From the NCBI GenBank assembly GCA_030649945.1, contig JAUSFE010000054.1:1-64000 (forward strand): a stretch of DNA of 64,000 nt, given 5' to 3'. Positions 48,834 through 57,163 of this stretch are shown here, piece after piece. The position numbers were made by a program, and so were the translations under genes. Each line of letters starts with the position of its first letter. Positions within the stretch are counted from its first letter, which is position 1. The stretch is from Dehalococcoidia bacterium. Lineage in GTDB: Bacteria > Chloroflexota > Dehalococcoidia > SM23-28-2 > RBG-16-64-32. The notes under the pieces were generated by a model. It was not told where the DNA came from, did not search any database, and was given only the letters and a program-made list of their open reading frames with translations.

Positions 48834-50525
48834 GTGACGGCAAGTGATGAAGGCGCGCGCCGTCCGCACAGAGCGCCTGGGACGGCCAGCGCGCTTTCTT
48901 TCGTTCCTCTTGTCGTTATGCTGGCAACCGCGGCCGTGGCATCGGGGGCCTGTGGAGGAGATGGGAAGCCTCCCACGCCTACGGCCCTCGCGGGGACGGC
49001 GACGCCCGCCGAAGATAGCCTTCCCGGTCGCAGCCTTGACCTGGCCAATGCGCCGCTCCTGATTGATATCGTCGGCACGGGCAAGGAAGACCTCGCAGAC
49101 GGCCCTCCCACACTGGCTGGCGGCGACTTCAATGGGGACGGCGTCCAGGACGTGCTCATCGGAGCGCCACTGGCGGACGGGCCGGGAGACAGCCGTGAGA
49201 ATGCCGGCGAAGCTTATGTAGTCTTCGGCGCCCCACAACCCGCCGCGAGCCTGGATCTGGACGCCGGCGAACAAGACGTCACTATCTTTGGGGGCGCCGC
49301 CGGCGACAGCCTTGGCTACGCCGTCCTCGCCGCCGACATCAACGATGACGGCGCCGACGATGTCATCGTCGGCGCGCCCGGTACGACCGGTGAGGAGGAC
49401 CCCCGCACGAGCCAGGGCAGAACCTACATATTCTTCGGCTCGTCGACGCTGGCGGGAGACCTGGATGTCGCGGAGGGTGCCCAGAACGTCACCGTCACCG
49501 GCGCCGAAGGGTTCAGCCGTCTGGGGCACGCCCTCGCAAGCGGAGACGTCAACGGCGACGACAGGCCCGACCTGATCCTCGGCGCTCCCTTCGCCGGCCG
49601 CGAGCCGGGAACACCGCCGGGCAGTCCCCGTACGGAGGTGGGAGAGGCGTACGTAGTGTTGGGCTCGCCCTCGTTGTCGGGAGAGATACGAATCCCTGAC
49701 GAGGACCATGACCTCACCCTCGCCGGAGAACAGCAGTATAGCCAGTTCGGTGAGGGAGTAGCAAGCGCTGACGTCAACGGCGACGGCTTCGACGACATCA
49801 TCGTCGGCGCCTCCCAGACTGACGGTCCCGAAGGCAGCCGTGCAGCCGGCGGAGCGGCCTACGTCTTCTTCGGCTCCTCGAACCTCGGTGGACGGCGCAG
49901 CATAGCCGAGAAGCAGCAGGACATCACGATATGGGGTGCCAGCGCCGGCGACAGCCTGGGCTTTCCCCTGACCGCGGCCGACTTCAACGGCGATGGCACG
50001 GCCGACATCGCCCTGGCGGCGCGTCTGGCGGACGGCGCCAATGACGACCGAGATCAGAGCGGAGAAGTGTACGTCATATTCGGCCGCGACGACTTCGCGG
50101 ATGCCCTGGACCTGGCTTCAGATCCTCCGGACATCACGGTCTTGGGCGCAGGCGTGGGGCAACTCCTGGCCACCTCAATGTCGGCCGGCGACGTCACCGG
50201 CGATGAGATAGACGATCTGATCCTGGGCGCCTCGCTCTCTGCGGGGCCCGACCGGCGCAACGGGGCCGGTCTCGTGTATCTTATTGAGGGCGGGCCTGAG
50301 CAGCCGGGGAAGCTCGACCTGGCTGCGGGCGACCAGTATCTTACAATAGCGGGCGCCGACGCGCAGGACCGCCTCGGAGGCGCGTCCGCGTTGGCGGACT
50401 TCACGGGCGACGGCAAGGATGAGATCATCCTTCTCGCCGCTCTGGCGGACGGCCCGGAGGATGCCCGGCCGGATGCGGGAGAGGTCTACGCGCTGGAGAC
50501 CCCGCCGGGGCCAGGCGAGCCGTGA
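48834..50525 (+). CDS. FG-GAP (integrin-alpha-like) propeller lipoprotein, copy 2
   Basis: The product is 563 aa from GTG 48834. Signal region VPLVVMLATAAVASGACGGDG ends in a Cys with a slightly weak lipobox (SGAC). Seven FG-GAP blades follow, with calcium loops such as GDFNGDGVQDVLIGAPLADG, DINDDGADDVIVGAPG, DVNGDGFDDIIVGASQTDG and DFNGDGTADIALAARLADG, each followed by GEAYVVFG-type strands. It is collinear with the copies at 38943, 53166 and 63224. Expected role: Ca2+-dependent surface binding. It is divergent from the DUF4352-like lipoprotein operon. Confidence 0.87.
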   Translation: MTASDEGARRPHRAPGTASALSFVPLVVMLATAAVASGACGGDGKPPTPTALAGTATPAEDSLPGRSLDLANAPLLIDIVGTGKEDLADGPPTLAGGDFNGDGVQDVLIGAPLADGPGDSRENAGEAYVVFGAPQPAASLDLDAGEQDVTIFGGAAGDSLGYAVLAADINDDGADDVIVGAPGTTGEEDPRTSQGRTYIFFGSSTLAGDLDVAEGAQNVTVTGAEGFSRLGHALASGDVNGDDRPDLILGAPFAGREPGTPPGSPRTEVGEAYVVLGSPSLSGEIRIPDEDHDLTLAGEQQYSQFGEGVASADVNGDGFDDIIVGASQTDGPEGSRAAGGAAYVFFGSSNLGGRRSIAEKQQDITIWGASAGDSLGFPLTAADFNGDGTADIALAARLADGANDDRDQSGEVYVIFGRDDFADALDLASDPPDITVLGAGVGQLLATSMSAGDVTGDEIDDLILGASLSAGPDRRNGAGLVYLIEGGPEQPGKLDLAAGDQYLTIAGADAQDRLGGASALADFTGDGKDEIILLAALADGPEDARPDAGEVYALETPPGPGEP

Positions 50526-50595
50526 GGCCGGCGGAGCTGCAATACGCTCAAAGGACTACAGTCGCTATGATGAGGTTTACCTGCGCGGAGGTGCC

Positions 50596-51138
50596 ATGAA
50601 GTATCGAGCGCTAATCGCCTGCTTGCCGCTCGTAGCCGGCGTCATCTTCATGGCGTGCAACGGCGACAGCGACAGCGACAGCGGTCGCCCTCTTGACGAG
50701 TACTTCCAACAGATCGAGCCGTTCTTCGTCAACACTGCTCAGCTCTCCACGGCATCGCAGCAGCAGCTGCCGGACAAGCTAACCGCGGCTCAAAGCACCG
50801 AGGAGAGAATTCTCGTATTCCAGGAGGCGCTCGACGGGATGGGCAGCGCCTTCAACACACTCTCAGCTCAGCTCCAACCTATCGAACCGCCGGAGAAGGC
50901 GAAGGCCGCCCAGACGGAAGTACAGACCACAACACAGGCTCTCCTTGATCTGTATCGGAACCTCTGGGATCGGGGACAAGCGATACAGACTGAAGATGAT
51001 CTGGATAAGCTTCTCCCGGAGCTAGATGGTCCCGAGATAACCGCCGCCGAGAAGCGGCAGGCTGAGGCCTGCTCGAAGCTGCAGGCGGTCGCCGAAGAGA
51101 ACGATCTCGACGTGGACCTCGCCTGCCCGGCGGACTAG
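50596..51138 (+). CDS. Small helical lipoprotein of unknown function
   Basis: The product is 180 aa from ATG 50596, preceded by a strong GGAGGTG; the longer frame to 50419 overlaps the upstream gene. Signal peptide ALIACLPLVAGVIFMACNGD has a lipobox Cys, then an acidic Asp/Ser run. The mature part is helical: PLDEYFQQIEPFFVNTAQLS, STEERILVFQEALDGMGSAF, EKAKAAQTEVQTTTQALLDL. It resembles other four-helix lipoproteins annotated only as hypothetical, and is loosely similar in style to the 44730 protein. Function unknown. Confidence 0.7.
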   Translation: MKYRALIACLPLVAGVIFMACNGDSDSDSGRPLDEYFQQIEPFFVNTAQLSTASQQQLPDKLTAAQSTEERILVFQEALDGMGSAFNTLSAQLQPIEPPEKAKAAQTEVQTTTQALLDLYRNLWDRGQAIQTEDDLDKLLPELDGPEITAAEKRQAEACSKLQAVAEENDLDVDLACPAD

Positions 51139-51265
51139 CGGTCATCCCCGGAGCGGAGCTGGCGCGGCCCCAGGGTCGCATGAATCCAACATAGCCTCCG
51201 AAGCGTATACATCCGCAAGCGGCACCCGTCGGCGACTCGCCGCGCGGCGGTTCTTCGAGCGGCCT

Positions 51266-53068
51266 ATGGGGAGGGAAACCTTGACCAGGTACATTCTTGT
51301 GACTGCTATCGGCCTGCTGGTGCTGGCCGCCGCGCTGGTCCAGAGCGATCCCGCTTCCGCCTCCTTTCACTGCATGCGCATCCATGCGGTTCTGGGCGGC
51401 TTCAACGGAGACAACACCATCCAGTACGTTGAGCTGCGCATGAACGCGGGCGGCCAGGGAAAAGTGGGCGGCTTTCCGATAAAGTTCTACCCGGCCTCAG
51501 GAGATGCCGATCTAATAGCGCCCGGCAACCAGCCCGCCGCTACCTTCACCTTCCCGCAGGTGGACCTCGACATATTCGGGAAGGATGTGCCTAACGAGTC
51601 GACGGGCGATTCGATCCTCATCGCCACGGCGGCGTACAACCTCGCGAACACTGGGCCCGGTTCCGGCGGCAGCGGCGGCGAGGCGGACTTCGTCTTCACC
51701 AACGCTGGCACCGGAGGCAATACCTCCGCGGCGACGGGTTTCGATCCGGAGCACCCCATCCAGTCCCCCAGCGGCAAGATCACCTTCGCCGAGGGCAACG
51801 AGAACTGCACCGCTCCACTGGACTCAGTCGTGGATTCGGTGGCTTACGGCGGCATGAGCTACACAGGCCCCGTAGACTTCGGCACGGCGGCGCTGGCCCT
51901 ACCCAGCCCAAGCGACAACCGAGCGCTCCGCCTCGGCAACCTCAACCTTCAGCCATCGAACAACTCGGCGGAATACTCGCTGCAGGCAACCAGCGGCGCG
52001 CCCAAGACCGTCGCGATGGGCAACCTGGGCACAGATCTCGACACGCCTCGAAACAACCTGCGGGAGGTCGCAACCCTGGAGCCGGACGCGGACGGCGACG
52101 GGGTGCCCGACGGCAGCGACCAGTGCCCCAGCACTGCGCCGGGCGCCGCCGTCGACACGAACGGCTGCTCGCAGCCGCAGGTGGATGGGGATCTTGACGG
52201 CGCCTGCAACCCGAGCGCCAGCAGCCCCCTCTGGTGCACCGGGACCGACACCTGTCCCAGCGCGCCCAACGCCTTTCAGGCAAACGAGGACGGCGATTCG
52301 CTGGCGGACGCCTGCGATCCGGACGCGGACAACGACGGGACGGCCAACACCTCGGACCCGGATGACGACAACGACGGCGTGTACGACACGGCCGAGGGGC
52401 AGTGCCGCGACGACCAGGACAACGACAGCAACGGCACCGCCAACGACGGCTGCCCGCAGATAGGAGCCGCCGAGGCGGGTGCCAACTGCCAGAACAACAC
52501 GGACAATGATGCAGACGGCTACGTCAACGACGGCTGCCCAGGCGCCACCGAGACCAATGCCTGCGGCAGCAACCCGTTCAACCCCGGCAACCGCCCGGAG
52601 CGCCTCGACGGCGCCTTCGCAGCATCCGACGAAGACGGCGACACGGTTCTGAACGAAGCCTTGCCGTCTGGCAGCTCCGGCTTCGACTGCGACGGGGACG
52701 GCTGGGTCGGCAACGACGAGATGCCGATCTTCGCCGCCGCCAACACGGCCAAAGACCAGGACCCCTGCGGCAACAACGGCTGGCCTTTTGATCTGGATCC
52801 CAGCAACAGCGCCGCGATCGGTGACATCAACAGCTTCATCTTCCCGCTGGGGACTAACGACGGGCACGGCACGTTCGCCTACTACGCCCACACGGTGCCG
52901 GACGCCGGCCGCGTCAACGAGGAGCGCTGGGATCTGGAACCGAACGGCATTATCGGCATCGGCGACATCAACGCCCTGAACCCGGCAGTAACGGCGCCCA
53001 CCGCGCGGCCGCCGATGTTCGGCGGACAGCCCGCGTTCTTCGCCGGCGCCTGCCCCTGGCCGCCGTAG
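51266..53068 (+). CDS. Secreted LTD-like / thrombospondin type 3 protein with dockerin-like C-terminus
   Basis: The product is 600 aa from ATG 51266. GGGAGGG lies just inside that start, so TTG 51281 may be the real one. Signal peptide VTAIGLLVLAAALVQSDPASA. Residues about 35-260 form an LTD-like beta-domain (IQYVELRMNAGGQGK). Residues about 272-480 are Asp-rich thrombospondin type 3 / Ca2+ repeats (DADGDGVPDGSDQCPS, DPDADNDGTANTSDPDDDND). Residues 499-600 carry two dockerin-like units, FDLDPSNSAAIGDINSFI and WDLEPNGIIGIGDINALNP, then the tail RPPMFGGQPAFFAGACPWPP. The same 100-residue end is present in the metallopeptidase at 57164. No lipobox or anchor, so it is released or held through the C-terminus. 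Confidence 0.82.
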   Translation: MGRETLTRYILVTAIGLLVLAAALVQSDPASASFHCMRIHAVLGGFNGDNTIQYVELRMNAGGQGKVGGFPIKFYPASGDADLIAPGNQPAATFTFPQVDLDIFGKDVPNESTGDSILIATAAYNLANTGPGSGGSGGEADFVFTNAGTGGNTSAATGFDPEHPIQSPSGKITFAEGNENCTAPLDSVVDSVAYGGMSYTGPVDFGTAALALPSPSDNRALRLGNLNLQPSNNSAEYSLQATSGAPKTVAMGNLGTDLDTPRNNLREVATLEPDADGDGVPDGSDQCPSTAPGAAVDTNGCSQPQVDGDLDGACNPSASSPLWCTGTDTCPSAPNAFQANEDGDSLADACDPDADNDGTANTSDPDDDNDGVYDTAEGQCRDDQDNDSNGTANDGCPQIGAAEAGANCQNNTDNDADGYVNDGCPGATETNACGSNPFNPGNRPERLDGAFAASDEDGDTVLNEALPSGSSGFDCDGDGWVGNDEMPIFAAANTAKDQDPCGNNGWPFDLDPSNSAAIGDINSFIFPLGTNDGHGTFAYYAHTVPDAGRVNEERWDLEPNGIIGIGDINALNPAVTAPTARPPMFGGQPAFFAGACPWPP

Positions 53069-53165
53069 GGCCTTGACGCCCGCACCAACCGCACCGCAGC
53101 CCTAGCGGCGGGCAAATCGCGCCGTCTTCCGGTCAGGGTTGTGCGCGGTTATACTGACGCCCAGA

Positions 53166-54788
53166 ATGCCACCCCTGCGGGCACTGCTCATCCTGCTCGC
53201 CGCCGCCTCACTTCCGGCCGCAGCCTGCAGCTCAAACGGTGGTGAGGGGACGCCCACGGCCTCGCCCTCCAGCGAGCCTACGGTGCCCGTCAGCGCAAGC
53301 CCCATCACCGGAGACGAGTTCCTCGCGGGGCGGGCCACGTTCTACGGGGCGCAGCCGGGAGACACGGCTGCCGGAATAGTGGCCGGTGACTTCAACGGGG
53401 ACGGCGCCCTCGATATCGTCCTCGGCGCCTCCCAGGCCGACGGCCCCGACGACTCACGAACCGATGGTGGCGAGGCGTACGTTTTCCTCGGGCCCTTCGC
53501 CCCGGGCGACGAGCGCGACGCCGGACAGGGCCAGCAGGCCCTGACGGTGTACGGCGCGAACAGCGGCGACCAGCTCGCCAGGGATATGGCCGCCGGCGAC
53601 GTCAACGGCGACGGTATCGACGATATCATCGTCGGCGCCCCCTTCGGCGACGGACCCGCGGACGACAGGGCCGACGCCGGCGAGGCGCACGTGCTTTTCG
53701 GATCAGCGGCGCTGGGCCAAGGTCCGGGCTCCCTCGACCTGGCACAACAGCGCGCCGATGTGGCGATTTACGGCGCGGACGCGCAGGACCTGGCCGGCTT
53801 CACTCTCCTCGCGGCCGACGTCAACGGCGATCAGATCGATGAAATAATCATGGGAGCCCTCTGGGCGGACGGGCCTGGAGACTCCCGCTCCCTGGCCGGC
53901 GAAGCGTACGTCTTTTTCGGCTCCCATGGGCTGCAGGGCGCGATAGACCTGAGGCAGACGAAGCCGGACGTCACGGTGTACGGCGCGGAGGCCGATGACC
54001 GGCTGAGCGAGGAGCTGGCCGCGGGCGATATCAACGACGACGGGATTGATGACCTGATCCTGTCCGCCCCGTTCGCTTCGGGTCCTGGCAACGATCGCAG
54101 CGCTTTAGGGGAGACGTACGTGATAATCGGGCCGCCCCCGACCCTCGTCGACATAGCCCGGGACGTCCCGTACCTCACGGTGTACGGGGTGGACCAGGGT
54201 GACCAGCTCGGGCACTCCCTGGGGAGCGGTGATGTGGACGGCGACGGCGCCGACGACCTCCTGCTGGCGGCGGTGAGCTCCGAAGGGCTTGATAATGCCG
54301 CGGGGTTGGCCGGGGAGGCGGCTCTTGTACTTGGGGGCGGCGGGCCGGGGAGGGTCGCGGACGTGGCCGCAGGAGACGCCACAACGTTGATCTATTCGGG
54401 CACCGCCGGCGACCGGCTGGGCCGTAGCGCCACCATGGGCGATTTGAACGGAGACGGCAGGGCGGATTTGCTGCTCGGCGTCCCGGGCGGCGACGGCGCC
54501 GGCGAGCGTAGAACGAACGTGGGGGAGATATGGATCATCCTCGGCTCCCCTTCACTGGACGATGTCTACCGGCTGGGCCTGGGCGAAGCCGACGCCGTCA
54601 TCGAAGGCCTCGACGTGGACGACACCCTGGCCAGCGAGGCGTTCGGCCGACCTGTCCTCCGGGTGGTGGATGTGAACGGCGATGGGTTGGGAGATATCCT
54701 GGCGGGCGCTCCCCGCGGCGACGGAGCTGCGAATGAGCGCACGGATGCCGGAGAAGCGTATATCCTCTTCGTTGGGGAGCCCCGCTAG
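53166..54788 (+). CDS. FG-GAP (integrin-alpha-like) propeller lipoprotein, copy 3
   Basis: The product is 540 aa from ATG 53166, placed 10 nt after TATACT (53150-53155), so nearly leaderless; GTG 53139 would precede that box. Signal peptide ALLILLAAASLPAAACSSNG has a lipobox Cys. Seven FG-GAP blades: GDFNGDGALDIVLGASQADG, DVNGDGIDDIIVGAPFGDG, DVNGDQIDEIIMGALWADG, DINDDGIDDLILSAPFASG, DVDGDGADDLLLAAVSSEG and others. It is closest in blade order to the copy at 38943 (shared ATFYGAQPGD / VTFYGEEAGD opening and a final EAYILF strand). Ca2+-dependent binding inferred. Confidence 0.87.
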   Translation: MPPLRALLILLAAASLPAAACSSNGGEGTPTASPSSEPTVPVSASPITGDEFLAGRATFYGAQPGDTAAGIVAGDFNGDGALDIVLGASQADGPDDSRTDGGEAYVFLGPFAPGDERDAGQGQQALTVYGANSGDQLARDMAAGDVNGDGIDDIIVGAPFGDGPADDRADAGEAHVLFGSAALGQGPGSLDLAQQRADVAIYGADAQDLAGFTLLAADVNGDQIDEIIMGALWADGPGDSRSLAGEAYVFFGSHGLQGAIDLRQTKPDVTVYGAEADDRLSEELAAGDINDDGIDDLILSAPFASGPGNDRSALGETYVIIGPPPTLVDIARDVPYLTVYGVDQGDQLGHSLGSGDVDGDGADDLLLAAVSSEGLDNAAGLAGEAALVLGGGGPGRVADVAAGDATTLIYSGTAGDRLGRSATMGDLNGDGRADLLLGVPGGDGAGERRTNVGEIWIILGSPSLDDVYRLGLGEADAVIEGLDVDDTLASEAFGRPVLRVVDVNGDGLGDILAGAPRGDGAANERTDAGEAYILFVGEPR

Positions 54789-54824
54789 GACGGAATTAGG
54801 GCACGGCGGCGGGAGACGCCGTCG

Positions 54825-56246
54825 CTACGGAGGCGAGCCGACGCCGGCGGCGTCGGCTTCCATGGGAAGGATGGCGCTGAAGGTGCTGCCGCGGCCCACT
54901 TTGCTCTCCACCCTGATCTCTCCCCTGTGCGCCCTGGCCACCCATTGGGCTATCGCCAAACCCAGGCCTGAGCCGCCCATCTTACCGCGGTCGTTGCCTC
55001 GATAGAACCTTTCGAACACTCGGGGCAGCTGGTCGGGCGGGATGCCCGGCCCAGTGTCCTCCACCACGATCCTGGCCTGGCCGTCGTTCTTGGAGAGGGA
55101 GAGGGTGACATGGCCGCCGGGAGGCGAATACTTCACGGCGTTCTCCGTGATGTTCAGCACCATCTGCTTGAGGAGATCGCGATCGCCTACGACACTGACC
55201 TGATCCTCGCTGCCGAGGTGGACATTCACGTCCGCCCTCAGATCCTTCGTCTGCCGGTAGACTTCCAGACAAAGCACGTCCAACTCCACCGGGCGCTGCT
55301 CAGGCTCGCGGCCAGCGTCCGCCGAGGCCAGGTATAGGAGGTTGTTGGTGAGGCGTATGAGGCGGGCCGTCTCCATGGACATGCTCTCCATCTGGGCCCG
55401 GGTCTCAGGGTCAACGCTTTCGCCCATGAGCAGCACGTCGATGTTGCCGCGGAGGGCGGTAAGAGGAGTACGCAGCTCGTGAGAGACATCCAGGACGAAG
55501 TCCCTCTGCTCCCGAAAGGCCTTGTCCAGCCGCTCCAGCATGGCGTCGAACGTGTCGGCCAGCTTCTGTACCTCTCGGGGCTGCCCTTGGGCATCGATGC
55601 GCTGGCTAAGGTCGGACGCCTCGATCTCAGCCGCGACCTCGGCGACCCTCTGCAGCGGCTTGAGAGCCCCGCGGGAGAGCCAGTAGGCAACGGCCAAAGC
55701 TATGATGCTACCCCCAGCCGCCTCGCCTATGAGGACCCACTGCAACGTGTCCAGCAGGCGGCTGGACTCCTCCGTGGCCTCGCCCACCTGGACGATCCCC
55801 AGTACCACATCGCCGATAGCCAGGCGGGTGGTGCGCACCCGGAACTCCTGACCCCCCGGCAGCTTCACAGAGCGGCTGATAACCTCTCCGTTCGAAACGC
55901 GTGCCATCTCCTCAGGGCTCAGAGCCATCTCCTCCGCCGCCAACCCTGGCGTGGATGCCACGACGCCGCCCCTAACGTCTCTGATGACGGTGATGAAGGG
56001 AGAGTCTTCGCCACCGGTAAGAGAGTTCTCTTGTACCAGCTGCTCTAACCGCTGTTGATCATCCAGGTTACCGGCCAGCGTGATCTGAGCCAGCACCCGC
56101 TCGATATCACGGGACAGCCCCTGATCCAGTTCGCTGTCCACTATGCGCTGAAAGGACAGCAGCGCGGTGACCGAGATGGCCGCCATGACCAGAAGGAAGG
56201 CGACAACTATCCAGATGGCCAGCCGCCACCGGAGGCTCAGAGACAT
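54825..56246 (-). CDS. HAMP-domain sensor histidine kinase
   Basis: The product is 473 aa. Two membrane helices (about 8-30 and 170-190) flank an extracytoplasmic sensor of about 140 residues. HAMP is at about 191-245; the DHp H-box is FVLDVSHELRTPLTALRGN with His256 as phosphoacceptor. ATPase motifs follow: N-box NITENAVKYSPPGG, G1 VVEDTGPGIPPDQ, F-box FERFYRGND, G2 GGSGLGLAIAQWV. All residues for autophosphorylation are present. The gene is 2 bp downstream of its response regulator. The sensor domain is not a recognised ligand-binding type; envelope state is a plausible input given the surroundings. Confidence 0.95.
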   Translation of the reverse strand: MSLSLRWRLAIWIVVAFLLVMAAISVTALLSFQRIVDSELDQGLSRDIERVLAQITLAGNLDDQQRLEQLVQENSLTGGEDSPFITVIRDVRGGVVASTPGLAAEEMALSPEEMARVSNGEVISRSVKLPGGQEFRVRTTRLAIGDVVLGIVQVGEATEESSRLLDTLQWVLIGEAAGGSIIALAVAYWLSRGALKPLQRVAEVAAEIEASDLSQRIDAQGQPREVQKLADTFDAMLERLDKAFREQRDFVLDVSHELRTPLTALRGNIDVLLMGESVDPETRAQMESMSMETARLIRLTNNLLYLASADAGREPEQRPVELDVLCLEVYRQTKDLRADVNVHLGSEDQVSVVGDRDLLKQMVLNITENAVKYSPPGGHVTLSLSKNDGQARIVVEDTGPGIPPDQLPRVFERFYRGNDRGKMGGSGLGLAIAQWVARAHRGEIRVESKVGRGSTFSAILPMEADAAGVGSPP

Positions 56247-56248
56247 GG

Positions 56249-56917
<669 letters not shown>

Positions 56918-57086
56918 TCAGAACTCCCCGATCTCCCATACCAAAGATAGGCTCGCACATGAATTCTACCATCCCACTTCCAGCGCGTCTAAAGGAGACC
57001 AGTCGCGCCAGGCAACCCTGAACCGGTCGCAGACATGCTGAGCGATTAGTATGGCTATACCCTCCCCTGGGACTCCGCAGGAGCGA

Positions 57087-57116
57087 GATGCCCGAGCCTT
57101 CTGGCCCGGGCATCTT
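57087..57116 (-). terminator. Hairpin after the M36-type peptidase gene
   Basis: AGATGCCCG (57087-57095) pairs with CGGGCATCT (57108-57116), plus an inner GCC/GGC stem across one mismatch. It lies 48 bp after the stop codon on the minus strand. There is no strong U-tract, so it could instead stabilise the mRNA 3' end. Confidence 0.5.
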
Positions 57117-57163
57117 GTCGATTGTGTGATCAGCGCTGCGGGGCACCCCAGCACACCCGTCGG

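Noticed and set aside
48605-49159. N-terminal extension of the DUF4352-like lipoprotein frame
   Set aside because: It runs antisense through the FG-GAP gene and its promoter, has no signal features, and a well-placed GTG with GGAAGGAG exists at 48604.
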